A DNA stretch of 64,000 bases from Acanthosepion pharaonis. Lineage: Eukaryota; Mollusca; Cephalopoda; Sepiida; Sepiidae. Under the pieces are notes generated by a model. That model searched no databases, was not told the origin of the DNA, and was given only the letters and a program-made list of their open reading frames with translations. The stretch lies in assembly GCA_903632075.3 (NCBI GenBank), contig CAHIKZ030004296.1, positions 1,152,501 to 1,216,500 of the forward strand. The letters run 5' to 3'. A program made the position numbers and the translations under genes. Numbering within the stretch: position 1 is the stretch's first letter; every line of letters begins with the position of its first letter. This document shows, in pieces, positions 30,765-41,030 of the stretch.

Positions 30765-30894
30765 ACTCTAAACTAATTGAGTTTCTTATTTCCAGGGTTT
30801 CATTTAAGATATTTAACCATCTTGACGCCATTTGTCATGAGAAACAATGAAAAACCCTTTGAGTTATTCCACTAGAAAGAGAACAGATCAAAAT

Positions 30895-31290
30895 CATCTT
30901 GTGTCAGCCCCACTGTCTTACCAAATGAGCAATGCCTCAAGTCTCTTCATATTTGAAAAGATTGTCCTACATTCATTGCCATATAGGAGGATTGATATTG
31001 CATAACAGTTAAGAAACTATTCTTTGTTTCTAATGAAATTTTCCAGTTTCTTAATATTTTGCTTTGCTTTTGGAAGGCATCTTTCATTTGCTATTTCAAT
31101 GTGTCTTCAGATTTTGGCACCAGATTATTTGTCTTTTGTTAAAACCCTTCCCAGATATTTAAATTTTTGTACTGGTTTGATTTTGGTATCTCCATTTTGT
31201 AGTTCACATCTTGGCCTGCCCCTTTTGCTGATGACCATATCTTCTGTATTATTCACATTAACAAGTCACATTCTAAGGTTATTTCATCTT
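30895..31290 (-). pseudogene. LINE-D (RTE-like) reverse transcriptase fragment
   Basis: The minus strand reads NVNNTEDMVISKRGRPRCEL, then VQKFKYLGRVLTKD, then IEIANERCLPKAKQNIKKLE and NCYAISILLYGNECRTIFSN. This is the post-catalytic part of an RTE-like LINE protein (N..KTKxMVIS.., FKYLG..L T.D.....EI..RI..AK, L.C.V.SILLYG.E.W). A few stops interrupt it. The YADD motif lies outside the preserved part. Confidence 0.7.
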
Positions 31291-31779
31291 TTGATAAAAA
31301 ATTGGAATATATTTTCTTAATCATAAAAGCAAAGTTTTTTTTTTGTATAAAAAAGACAAAGTATAAATAATTTATATTAGTGTATATCAAAAGTATTTCC
31401 AGTTTTTATTCAAATGTTTTTTTTTTCTTTTTTTAGCTTATGTAATGTTATAATCTGGTTTCTTTTCAATGATCTTAGCTCTTTTGAAAGTTTTCAAGTG
31501 CTGGTGATTAGGTTGTCCTTTTATCTTCCAAGTGATGGTCATCCACTTTTGGGTTTAATTTCAAGGAAAAGTTACCAAATGCTTAAACCAGTTTCAGGCA
31601 GTATAGTCAGATAGTGTTTCATTTCTTTCCATTTCCCTGAAGCTGTCAACTGCTTCAGTGCCTTTTTTGAAGCATAGTTTAAAATAATGCCTCAAAATTG
31701 CCAGATTCTCAAAATTGTATCAGCTCGTAAAACATTTGAAGCAAAAGACTCAGCTGAATAGTTTTGATAATATGAAATT

Positions 31780-31830
31780 TTATTCTTATTATTAATATTA
31801 TTATTATTATTATTATGAAGAAGAAGAATA
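31780..31830. repeat. (ATT)n / GAAGAA tract
   Basis: ATT triplets followed by a GAA-rich stretch. Confidence 0.8.
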
Positions 31831-31879
31831 TGAAATAGAAGAAGAAAATGAAAAAATAGAAATAAAAAAAATATGTCAC

Positions 31880-32175
31880 ATGAGGTTATCATTAAGTCCA
31901 GTTGTAGTTGGAATCCTTGAATTGATTGAAAAAGGTTCCAATAGACTCATTGAAGTAATTCTTAGTAGCTCATGCCTTAAAGAAACACAAAAAATTGTAC
32001 TCACAAGTACAGCTCATACATTCCGATTACATTATCTATTTAAAATGTGTGTGATCTTAGGGTTTTTTTAGTGGGTGGGGGAACAAAAATAATCAGTGGA
32101 AAATGTCATGAAGCTATTTCTAACCTTATGTCTCTGGCAGAAATTTATATGCAACATAAATCAAAGGAAATAATC
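31880..32175 (+). pseudogene. LINE-E 3' end, first copy
   Basis: The frame reads LSPVVVGILELIEKGSNRLIEVILSSSCLKETQKIVLTSTAHTFR. This is the last part of the LINE-E protein (..PVVVGALG...I.GF...H...LQKI.L..TAH..R), followed by 3' sequence (cagtggaaaatgtcatgaag .. caaaggaaataat) that matches the end of the second copy at 32733-32820. 5'-truncated. Confidence 0.65.
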
Positions 32176-32845
32176 TGGCTGTATCATCTCACATCTACCC
32201 ATGAAATTCTTGCAAAAACATTATCAACACTTGTAAATAATCCCAATAAAATCCCGGAATGGATTACTGAAGGTATTACGGGAAGGAAACTGAAAGAAAC
32301 TGGTATGAACACCACCCAGACCCGGTTACGGAGATAGGACCTGTTACAATTCTATGGGATTACACAATACACACTGACAGAACAATCAAGGCCAACCGGC
32401 CAGATATTGTTATTAAAGACCACAAACAAAAACGGTGCCTCCTTATAGATATGGCAGTCCCTGCTGACTGCAATGTATCTTTGAAGATATTAAAAAAGTT
32501 GTCAAAGTACAAGGACCTTGAAATAGAAATCTCGAAAATGTGGCATATGGGAACATCAACAATCCCTGTTGTAGTTGGAGCCCTAGGACTGGTTGGAAAA
32601 GATTGCAGTAGACTAATTGAAGGATTCCTGGAAGTGCATGCCTCAAAGAGATACAAAAATTGTTCTGACAAGTACAGCCCACACCTTACGAAGGGCTTTA
32701 TCTATGTAATTTAATTCTTTTTTTTTTTGTCAGTGGAAAGTGTCATGACGCCATTTCTAACCTTAGGTCCCTGGGCGGGACCCGGAAAGAAATGTGTAAA
32801 CGCCAGAAATCAAAGAAAATAATAATAATAATAATAATAAACTTG
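32176..32845 (+). pseudogene. LINE-E with restriction-like endonuclease, internally deleted
   Basis: It starts with WLYHLTSTHEILAKTLSTLV..IPEWITEGITG, which fits the start of the RT domain. It then jumps to WYEHHPDPVTEIGPVTILWDYTIHTDRTI and the endonuclease RPDIVIKDHKQKRCLLIDMAVP. The PD-x14-D spacing in that stretch is the catalytic pattern of the PD-(D/E)xK-like nuclease of R2/NeSL-type LINEs, which cleaves the insertion site. The rest (LSKYKDLEIEISKMWHMGT, IPVVVGALGLVGKD) is the conserved C-terminus. Almost the whole RT domain is missing between the two parts, and a frame change occurs there. (AAT)n ends the copy. Confidence 0.75.
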
Positions 32846-33175
32846 TAGTCATTGATTGTCATTATATAGAATTATACATGAAATAAGCTTTGAAGTTCTG
32901 TAAAAAAAGTAAATACTTTTCATACATTATCATAATAATAACATTTAGAAAATAGTGAAATCTTTAGATGTGGACATGAAATAAACTTTAATGCAAAGGT
33001 CTTTAAAATAATAAAAATACTTTTGATGAACACTCATATGAGATTAATAATAATAATGTGAACACATATCATGGAATATATAGTAATGATATGGACCCTG
33101 AGATACATTGTAACACATAATAATATTAATATATAATATTAAAATATCTCTTTGAATTTCTATTAATACAGGCTT
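32846..33175. other. AT-rich sequence without a recognised feature
   Basis: Many short AAT/TAA runs. No coding frame. Confidence 0.4.
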
Positions 33176-33179
33176 AAAC

Positions 33180-33330
33180 TCAGTGAGCAGCAGCTGAGCA
33201 GTGCTAAAAAGAACAAGTTGAGATATCCCTAGACATGGGGCAGGAGAACAAGAACAATCTCTACCTTCATAAATTAAATAAAGGGTTCAGTTCGGCATAC
33301 CCTGAAAGTTACCCAGATTAATAGACATCT
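33180..33330 (+). repeat. SINE-3 related fragment
   Basis: ataaagggttcagttcggca, followed by a piece like accctgaaagtta, matches the middle of SINE-3 and the 46.7-kb copy. This is the only sizeable plus-strand piece of the family besides 4700-4785. Confidence 0.45.
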
Positions 33331-33335
33331 TTTTT

Positions 33336-33364
33336 TTTTTAAATCGTTTCACCCCAAGCAAGGT
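33336..33364 (-). repeat. LINE-A 3' terminus (minus strand)
   Basis: A T run followed by gtttcaccccaagcaaggta, the shared LINE-A end, abutting a plus-strand LINE-A fragment. Confidence 0.6.
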
Positions 33365-33870
33365 AATAAAGTCATGTGCTATATATTTAGAGATTCTTGA
33401 TAAATTACAAAGAAGAATTGGCAAGGTTATTGATCCTAACATGGCATCTCAGCTTCAGTGACTTTCCCATCACTGTAATGTAGCTTTCTTGGGCCTTTTC
33501 TATAAATATTTTCATGGTAATTGTTCTGATGAGTATTCCTCTTTCATACTAGATTATATGAATTTAAGTATACTACTAGATTGGTAGCATGGTCTCATTT
33601 TACAGTTGAAATCACATAGAACTTATGGTTACATCTAGATAACAGTTTCCTCTCCTGCAATTCTCACTTGTAGAACTCTTGCGTCTTCTTACTTCCTAGT
33701 CAACTTTGATTTTGAAAAATTTAAATGCAATGTTAATCATTATCTTGTCTTCTTAGTTCTTGTTCTTTTATTTTTCTCTCTCCTCAATAATGTTTTCTTT
33801 TTCTCATATTCTCTCACTCATTAATGCATTGCATCTTAGTGGCTTTATTGCCTTGCTTAGGATGAAATAA
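33365..33870 (+). pseudogene. LINE-A 3' end, plus strand
   Basis: Broken frames follow the LINE-A tail in order: a segment like LEKLQRRIGKVIDPNMASQLQ, LFYKYFHGNCSDE-like sequence, the HFTVE(I)-type segment, and the 3' end cattagtggctttattgcct..ggatgaaataatt. Heavily mutated. Confidence 0.6.
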
Positions 33871-34015
33871 TTAAAAAAAAAGATGCAATAGTTTACTGAG
33901 TGTGAAAAAATATGAGAAAAAGAAAACATTATTAAGAAGTGAGAACAATAAAAGAACAGAAAATAAGACATAAGATAAGGATTGAAATTGCATTTAAATT
34001 TAGATTCAAATACCT
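33850..34015 (-). pseudogene. LINE-A 3' tail, inverted against the preceding copy
   Basis: gtgaaaaaatatgagaaaaa..aacattattaagaagtgaga and onward is the reverse complement of 33720-33830. Two LINE-A tails thus meet 3' to 3' near 33870. Confidence 0.6.
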
Positions 34016-34550
34016 GGAGAATGTTGGTGGGCACAATGGCTGGAATATTTTGATAACAACAACAAAGATAGGGACATTATTCCAAATTTAATTAATCTTT
34101 TAGCACTGCCTAAAGAAAAGAAAAAAATGTTTCCGCAATGTGGAATAACCTAAATATTAACTGCTGGTTCCACCTAGTATTGATCCAGAGCAGAACAGAT
34201 GCAAATAAGAAACATTGCCAACATTGAACCTGCTAATTGTAATTAAGCAGTATACTGCTAACGAGAAATATATAACGATCAGTCCAAAGGTCTTTGAGTG
34301 CAAGCCAACAAATAAGATATCATTTATTTGTACTAAGTCTAGCATAAAGAATTCAACATCCACATAGAAATGAATTCACTATTATCAATTTATTGCAAAA
34401 CCAATAGACAAGTTTATAATGAAGAGATTGACCAGTGTTAAGAGACTTAAAGAAGCTAGGCGGGGTAAATTGTGCAAAAAAATTCTATCATATACAAATG
34501 TTCTAAAAATTTTTCCAAAATTATCTTTATGTAACAAATACCTATTTGCT
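34016..34550. other. No recognised feature
   Basis: AT-rich. Nothing recognised. Confidence 0.4.
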
Positions 34551-34553
34551 ACT

Positions 34554-34665
34554 GCCCATGTGGTGTAATGGTTAACAAGCTAGTTAAACAGCTAATTTCT
34601 GTTTTATAATGAGTGATCTTTACGGAGTACTGAAAACTTCATACCAGATTAAGCTATTAAATACC
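34554..34665 (+). mobile_element. SINE-1 single unit
   Basis: Box A-like tggtgtaatggttaacaagc, then ataatgagtgatctttacgg in the box B position. Confidence 0.5.
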
Positions 34666-34879
34666 TACATAATAATATGACCATGCATACACACACACAC
34701 ACACACAAATTGCAGCATCTTTACAAATGATTGCCATCTCATGAGTTGTTGAATTAGTTCTCAAACAAACATGGGATCTAAGTTGGCTCTTTAGCTCAGC
34801 AAAGGATTTGCCTGGCTTGAAGCATATGTGATACACAATATACCATTCGTCCATTCATTGAATATTGTTGTCATATCTA

Positions 34880-35432
34880 GTTTGATAACCTACTATATAT
34901 CTCCAGATTCTTGAGAAAATCCAAAGAGAAGTTCTGTAATGCTATCAGTCCTGACCTGGCATCTCAGTTTTGCTCACTTTTCCAACCCCCATGACATGGC
35001 TTCCCTCTTTCTTTTCTATAAATATTTTTATGGGTATTGTTCTAATCAGATTTCCTTCTTGGTGTTTCAACTGGCAAGTAGGTTTTTTCGTTTTTTGTTT
35101 TTTTTTACACTGATGTTCACCCTGTACAAAGCTCAAGGGCCACTCAAGATAGAGGTTTATGGGGTAAGAGGCACTTCTTGGTCTCACCATTTTACTGTTG
35201 AACTACCTAGATGTAACCATATATCCTATTCTAATAGTTTCTTTTTTCACACTTCTTGCCTGTGGAACTCTTTCTTGCTTCTCTGCCATCTACAATCTTC
35301 AAAAATTGAAATGCAACATCAATTATCATCATCTGTCTTCTTGAATCCTGTGTTATTGTCCTTTCTCCTCACTGAAGTCTTATTCTCTTTCACTCCCAGT
35401 AACCACTTGCATCCTAGTAGCATTATCTTTCC
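34880..35432 (+). pseudogene. LINE-A 3' region with internal insertion
   Basis: Frames give the LQ.RNAISPDLASQF..HFSNPHDMASLFLFYKYFYGYC segment, then SWSHHFTVELPRCNHISYSNSFFFHTSCLWNSFLL. These correspond to LINE-A's SLCLFYKYFHGNC and HPFTVET.KC..LFYSNSF...S.LWNSLP. Between them, 35095-35165 contains a LINE-B 3' tail (tgatgttcaccctgtacaaa), so a piece of one LINE lies inside the other. The copy ends in catcctagtagcattatc. Confidence 0.65.
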
Positions 35433-35650
35433 AACATAGTTTCTTTTCTTGCACTTCTTGCCTGTGGAACTCTCTTCCGATTTCTTGCTTCCCTGCAACT
35501 TACGATCCTCTAACATTTAGATGCAATGCCAATCTTTTGTCTTCTTGAGTCCTGTTCTTTTATTGTCCTTTCACCTCACTAATGTCTTCTCATTCTCTTT
35601 TGTTCTCAATAATCCTTCATGTCTTAGCAGCATTATCGTCTTACTTGGTT
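35433..35650 (+). pseudogene. Tandem duplicate of the LINE-A 3' tail
   Basis: cttgcctgtggaactctctt, gatgcaatgccaatcttttg and tcctttcacctcactaatgt repeat the preceding 200 bp (35250-35432) in direct orientation, ending in tcttagcagcattatcgtct. Confidence 0.65.
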
Positions 35651-35985
35651 TGGTTTATTTTGTTTTAAAGCATATCAATGTCAATGGATTATTTAATGCC
35701 CACAAAATTTTTTATTGCTGGTAATATTTTGTTTTGTCAAAAATCTGTTTCTGGTAATATATTTCCTTCAAAATTGTATTGCTGGTAATAATTTTTTTCA
35801 AAAAAGTATTGCTAGTAATAGTTAACTATTTGCCTATAGCTGAGACCCTGACAGGTGCTACCAGGTGGACCTGGGAACACCAGCAATTAAGAGGTGGTTC
35901 CACGCTCCTCAAAACCTCCTGATCAGAGGCCTTACTGCTGGACGTAGTTTAACATCTTACCCAGGATGATCACCTTACTTGGGGC
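35651..35985 (+). repeat. Rep-G, copy 2
   Basis: tttggtttattttgttttaa, then four tattgctggtaat-type units (35715-35822), then gacaggtgctaccaggtgga, aattaagaggtggttccacg, and tcagaggccttactgctgga at the end. No frame is conserved among copies. Confidence 0.7.
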
Positions 35986-36440
35986 GAAATCATTAAAATA
36001 AAAGTATGAATTAGGTCAAAGGAGGATTTATTGGATTAAATTGAGTAAACATCATGGCTTTTCAGATATGGACTGGATTTAAAAATTTTGTTACACATCA
36101 TACAGATGTTAAACTGGTCTTGGAGGAAGTCTATCAAGATTAAGTGCATTGTGATGAAATTTAAGGTGATTGACATAACCAGATTTTGATTTCAGGACAC
36201 AATGGCAAATACAGGAATCCCTTGATTAATGAACCTAATGTGTACATCGGTAACTATAAAAAATATCAATTTTCAATTACTACGGTTAGACTGAAAAATG
36301 TTTTACCACACTATTTGAGTATTATGTATGCACTAACCAAATTTTGGGATATAAAAATTTTAGCGCACTCATCAAAAACACATTAATTGAGTGCTTTTTA
36401 ACATGTTTTTGTTTTAATATCCTAAAATAAATAATATATA
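35986..36440. other. Non-coding stretch with a possible old transposon end
   Basis: tacaggaatcccttgattaa near 36213 resembles the terminal sequence style of pogo/Tigger elements. The end near 36395-36438 is shared with 594-636. Confidence 0.3.
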
Positions 36441-36445
36441 TATAT

Positions 36446-36560
36446 ATGGAACTTCAATTTACAAATACCTCCACTTACTAAAAACTTCCCATACGAACAA
36501 AAATTTGCCAGAAAATCAATTCGATTTAGGAAATTAATGGGCTTCCTGCCACTACATTTC
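36446..36560 (+). mobile_element. Possible Tigger/pogo 5' terminus
   Basis: ggaacttcaatttacaaata, acttactaaaaacttcccat and acgaacaaaaatttgcc follow the familiar Tigger end pattern (..CCTC.ACTTACGAA..., ..ACGAACAAA.TTTGC). It lies upstream of the Tigger protein fragment at 38.2 kb in the right orientation, with other insertions between. Confidence 0.35.
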
Positions 36561-36794
36561 AAACTAGATATTTGATATAAATATACTGTATATTTTATCT
36601 AAATATACTGTATTTTATGTTTGATATATTATATTATTATATATTTTATATATAGTAATATAATACTGTAGTATTATACAGTATTACAATACTTTTTTTA
36701 TACTGTACTGTACTCAATTAAATATTTGCAGATATATTTTATGCTGCATTTTTTATTCTTATATTTTTGTTTTGTATCCAGTGTTTTGTATACA

Positions 36795-37085
36795 AAATGT
36801 ACAGTGGAGTAATGGGTAGCAGCTCGGATTGATGAATCAGAGAGCAGAATTCAAATTCAAGTCAAATCCATTACATTCACTTATGTGCTAATACCCTTGG
36901 GAAAGGTATGAATCCTCTTCTTCTCTCCTACCCAGCAATGGGTAAATATCAGGACAGACAGAGTTCTATAGCCTTGGATGGCAACTGGTCTACCACAGAA
37001 AGAAATGGCAACCTACTGTGAAGAAAAAAATCTGTCTCATCAGTCATGTATTGAAAGATACATGATCGCCTAAGTGTGTATCACG
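36795..37085 (+). mobile_element. SINE-2 copy
   Basis: tggagtaatgggtagcagct at the head, aattcaaattcaagtcaaat as a box B-like part, gtgctaatacccttgggaaa, and cttggatggcaactggtcta. This is the most complete copy in the window. Confidence 0.65.
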
Positions 37086-37420
37086 CATGGCACATAACTG
37101 TTATATAGCATACATTATTATGTTTTATATATACTGTATTATATTTCTATATAGTTCCGTCACACTAGGTGCAGTGTGATACTACAAGCATTGCATAATC
37201 CCGCTCAGTCATCTTTGTTACCTTGCAGAATAAACATTTGTAGTGTATGCATATTAGTGATTATATTTGTACAAAACTTTATGTACAGTAATGAATACAG
37301 TACATGTACATAAGCATACAGTAAGATGTAAATTTTATTTAAATTTATTGAATTAAAAGTAGGTAAAATGTGACAATGCTGAATTTTTTTTTTATTTCTA
37401 TTTAATATAATGTGTGTTTT

Positions 37421-37935
37421 AATTTGGTTTGGTTTGTTTTGTTTTACAGCATATCAACCTAAATGGGTCATTTAATGCCAACAACTTTTTTTTTCCTGGT
37501 AATATTTTGTTTTGTCAAAAATCTATTTCTGGTAATATTTTTTTCCTCAAAAATGTATAGCTGGTAATATTATTTTCAAAAATGTATTGCTGGTAATAGT
37601 TTTTTTTCTTCAAAAATTTATTTCTGGTAATAATTTTTACAAAGTTTCTCTGGTATTAAAACCTATTTTTACACTTTTATAATGCTTTTTACCTCAGTTT
37701 TGAAGTTAACTATTTACCCATAGCCGGGGCCCTAACAGGTACTACCACCTCTAGTCAGGGTGAACCTGGGAACACCAGCAATTAAGAAGTGGTTCCATGC
37801 TTCTCGAAGCCTCCTGATCAGAGGCCTTGCTGTTGGATGTAGTTTATCATCTTACCCAGGATGTGGATGTAGTTTATCATCTTACCCTGGACGCAGATGT
37901 AGTTTATCATCTGGACAGTGTGTCTTAGTAAAATA
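37421..37935 (+). repeat. Rep-G, copy 3, with a 30-bp tandem end
   Basis: gtttggtttgttttgtttta and acagcatatcaacctaaatg at the start, five or more tggtaat units (37495-37640), then the aattaagaagtggttccatg end. The final gatgtagtttatcatctta unit is repeated 2.7 times with a 30-bp period (37836-37917). Copies 1 and 2 have it once. Confidence 0.75.
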
Positions 37936-38242
37936 TACAGTGTATAATCACTAAATTTTAAATTGATATCACTATAGTACAGTAGAAAAACGTAAAAAAA
38001 TTCATGAAGTTTAATTAGAGTAAAATAAAATGCAAATACAGCATGTAAACTACATAGTAAAATAAATCACGTATCCAGTTCAGGTTGGTTTGTACAGTAC
38101 ATTTCATCACTGCAGTTTGCTCCTTTACATTTTTCTAGACAGTTACAGTTGAGTTAAATGTGTTACTGCAAATATTACTGCATATGTACAGTAAATTTTA
38201 AATATTTAGTGGGTAATTTTTTGATAATTTTTGTAGCCCACG
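37936..38242. other. AT-rich sequence, probably part of the Tigger element
   Basis: No coding frame. It contains tacagtaaatttt-like repeats also seen at 37260-37330, on the other side of Rep-G, as if Rep-G split one element. Confidence 0.35.
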
Positions 38243-38615
38243 ATGTCACCCAAGAATCTGGTTGTTACTAAGGAGAGGGAAAAATATCCATGCAAATGAA
38301 GAAGGAGATCATTCAGAAGCATGAAGAAGGTACCCGTGTTTCTGACCTTGCCAATCTATACAGACATTCAGCAACAGCAATTTGTACTATGCTAAAGAAC
38401 AAGATAGAAATAAAAAAGCTTGACTTAGCCAAAGGAGTTAACATAATTACCAAGCATTGAGTTAATTGCCCAAAAAGATGTTGAGATGCTGTTGTTGGTG
38501 TGGATGAATAAGAGGCAGCTATGAGGTGATTCAGTGTCTGAAGATATTACATGTGCAAAGGCAAAGGCAGTGGATGTGGATCTTATCAGAAATTATCTGC
38601 TAATATTAATTTTTC
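38243..38615 (+). pseudogene. Tigger/pogo transposase N-terminus
   Basis: It starts MSPKNLVVTKEREK. After a one-base shift it continues MQMKKEIIQKHEEGTRVSDLANLYRHSATAICTMLKNK and LDLAKGVN, then in another frame VSEDITCAKAKAVDVDL. This matches the CENP-B-type helix-turn-helix at the N-terminus of Tigger (TIGD1-like) transposases: MKK.II..HE.G.RVSDLA..Y..S.STI.TILKNK. The DDE catalytic domain is absent because a mariner-type element starts at 38641. Confidence 0.7.
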
Positions 38616-38640
38616 TTCTTTTCTCTTTCAGGTTATATAA

Positions 38641-39770
38641 GTTGACTTTGTGCATGAAATATTAGAACAATAATCTTCCACAATATGTCTTCGTCAACCA
38701 AGGAAAGGACATTTTGTGTGGAGGCCTATTTCGCTAACAAATCATACAACTGTAGTGCAAGCAAACTTTCAGAGAAAGTTTCACTGTTGTCATGCTCCAT
38801 GAAAAAGCAGAAATTTTGACTGGGTTCAGAAATTCAGAGAGTATGGGACTGTGCAAAATTTGAACTCTAAAGGTCTGAGGGACACTTATTCTGATCAGAG
38901 GGTGAATGCTGGAACTGAAAGGAACATTGCTGCTGTATGGGACTTAGTGGGGCAGAGTCCAAAGAAATCACTTCAATGACAAAGTCAACTGCTAAGAATC
39001 TCTCAAGAGTCTTTTCATTTGTATCCTTACAACATCCAAATAAAGAAAAACTTACGGAGATGGACATGGAAAAATGCATAACAATGTATGAATGGTTTTG
39101 TGACACAATCAAAGACAATCCAGAGTTCTTGGATCATGTTTGGTTTTCTGACAAAGCACACTTTCTAATTTCAGGACATGTAAACAACAAAACAATATTT
39201 ATTTGGGTACAGCCATAATGGAGGATGTATTACACAGGCCGTTACATGCAACAAAGTGCACAGCATGGGTTGCAATTTGTAAATATTGCATTATCAGCCC
39301 ATATTGTTTTGAAGATGAAAATAAGAGACCTCAAACAGTGAATACGGAGTGCTATGTGGCAGTGCTGAGGAAACTTCAGGCATCATTGGGATGACACAGA
39401 GGGACAGATCATGATGAACAGTGGCCCCAGCACGATCAAATGACTCCCTAGCCTGGCTGAGGGAGCAATTTCAGAAGAGACTGATCAGCAGGAAGTGTGA
39501 TGTTGAGTGGGCACCATACTCACCGGACTTGAACCCCACGGATTTTTATTTGTGGGCATATCTAAAGGATAATACATAGCAGAACAACTCTCAAACGATT
39601 GGTGAACTGAAGGCAACAATCACAGCAAAAATTTAAGGAAATTCCCAAAAAGGAATATGTCTAAGTAATTGACAATTTTGCACAACGTTTGCAAGTTTGC
39701 AACTAACACTGCAGAGATCATTTGGAGCATATTTTGAAAAGAACATAACTTTTATGCAAAGTGACCAATT
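38641..39770 (+). pseudogene. IS630/mariner-type transposase element, decayed
   Basis: From the ATG at 38685: MSSSTKERTFCVEAYFANKS, DWVQKFREYGTVQNLNSKGL (HTH region), NIAAVWDLVGQSPKKSL, DMEKCITMYEWFCDTI, then the catalytic part FLDHVWFSDKAHFLISGH (first Asp kept), AWVAICKYCIISPYCFEDEN, QHDQMTP (second Asp kept) and WAPYSPDLNPTDFYLWAYLKD (third acidic residue Asp). The order and the ~340-residue size match an insect- and mollusc-wide DDD-type Tc1/mariner family. Frameshifts and stops inactivate it. Weak inverted ends (gttgactttgtgcatgaaat / atgcaaagtgacc) mark about 38641 and 39770. Confidence 0.75.
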
Positions 39771-39854
39771 TAACTAAAACTTTGGGAAATGTTTGTACAC
39801 AGACTAAAGTGTAAATCCACCAAGTTTCTTGAAATTAACTGGACCTTTGTAGAA

Positions 39855-40140
39855 TTTTGATGTGATGGAATAACCTGCCACCCTCATGAGTGGCGGTACT
39901 ATAGGTGGTAACCACCTATAAGTATCCGTTAAGATGGCGGACAGCAGAGTCGAGCTGGGATCTGCGAGACTAGTGGCCTTCCGATAACAACACGCACACA
40001 ACTGTACTGATTTGTGACAACCGTGCGCATATCTATTACTTCCTTGCTTGTTGTACTGGTTTCTACAATAAACTTGTTACTATTTATCCACCATATTTGT
40101 CCATTCCATATTCCTATTAGCATGGAATATAACAGACTTA
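39855..40140 (+). mobile_element. LTR-like or regulatory segment of raised GC content
   Basis: ctataagtatccgttaagat, then a GC-rich stretch (agatggcggacagcag) and aataaa near 40065 give the order TATA, leader, polyadenylation signal seen in LTRs. Clear TG..CA ends with a matching target duplication were not found, so the call is weak. Confidence 0.3.
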
Positions 40141-40370
40141 TTACAATATTTATGGGTTCTGTTTTTTTTGGTGTGGGGGAGTCACCCTGTATACATTCTA
40201 ATATTTTCTGCAAGCCACATTTCTTTTCAATTATTGTTGTAGCATACCTATGGACGATAATGGGTATGCCCCCATTCCCATACATACAGTAGTGAATACT
40301 GTATGTTGGTCTGCAGTTTGAGATCCATTGTGAAATTCACTTGACTCACTTCTAGCGGTTGACTACTACT
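40141..40370. other. No recognised feature
   Basis: Nothing recognised. It lies between the LTR-like segment and LINE-D. Confidence 0.35.
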
Positions 40371-40374
40371 ACGC

Positions 40375-41030
40375 ACCACTGGCAAATCTTATGTGTTGTT
40401 CTTGTTCCTTCCAAATTATGGATCCAAGCAATTTTAGATATCTTTTCCTGGTACTTAGTATAAGGGTTCTTTTTTGCTGCCATTTTCTTTAAGACATCCT
40501 CATTGTTTACTTGCTCCATCCATGGAATTCCCAGTATCCTTCAGTAGAACCATATTTTGGAATGCTACTTTCACTTGTTCAATGCATGTTGAAATTTTTC
40601 TCTTGCTGATGAGCATACTTTCTGTCCTCTTGCTTTCTTTTACTATCCTAAGAGGCATGCAATAAATATAACTTTTTCTCTTCATCTGTAGAGAGATTGT
40701 CCAACATGCATTACCATACCATAGGATGGATATCACATAGAAATCTAGCACTCTTATATTTTTATCAACATCTTGTTTAGCTTTTAGAATGCTTCTTTTG
40801 CTAGTCCAAGGTGTGTTTGGATCTCAGTATCGCATTTTTCATCCTCTGTTAAAATTGACTTAAAAATTAGAGATATTCAACATCAAGTAACTTGCATCTT
40901 GGGTTTTTCCTCTTGCTTATGACCATACATTCAATCTTCTTGCAGTTGATGGTTAGTTCTTTTTTTCTAGATCTCTTCTACTTCCTGTCTAGGAGGTCCT
41001 GTAGTTTTCTTTCTGAGCCAGCCATCAATG
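40375..41030 (-). pseudogene. LINE-D (RTE-like) fragment
   Basis: The minus strand reads NCKKIECMVISKRKNPRCKLLDVEYL, then DEKCDTEIQTHLGLAKEAF, then VISILWYGNACWTISLQMKRK, and finally a tail with REFHGWSK-like sequence. This is the order of the family's post-YADD region (KTK.MV.SK, I..RI..AK..F, SILLYG.E.WT, EA.E..FYRRMLRI.W). A second copy of the kinase-like ISKRKIST piece appears downstream in the frame 40500-40751, so a short duplication may be present. Confidence 0.7.

Noticed and set aside
38937..39218. Treating the 93-codon transposase frame as an active gene
   Set aside because: The N-terminus and the second catalytic region lie in other frames with stops. It is only a piece of a decayed transposase.
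39855..40140. Full LTR with target duplication
   Set aside because: TATA and AATAAA order is suggestive, but no TG..CA borders with matching flanks were found. It is therefore kept only as a low-confidence LTR-like segment.
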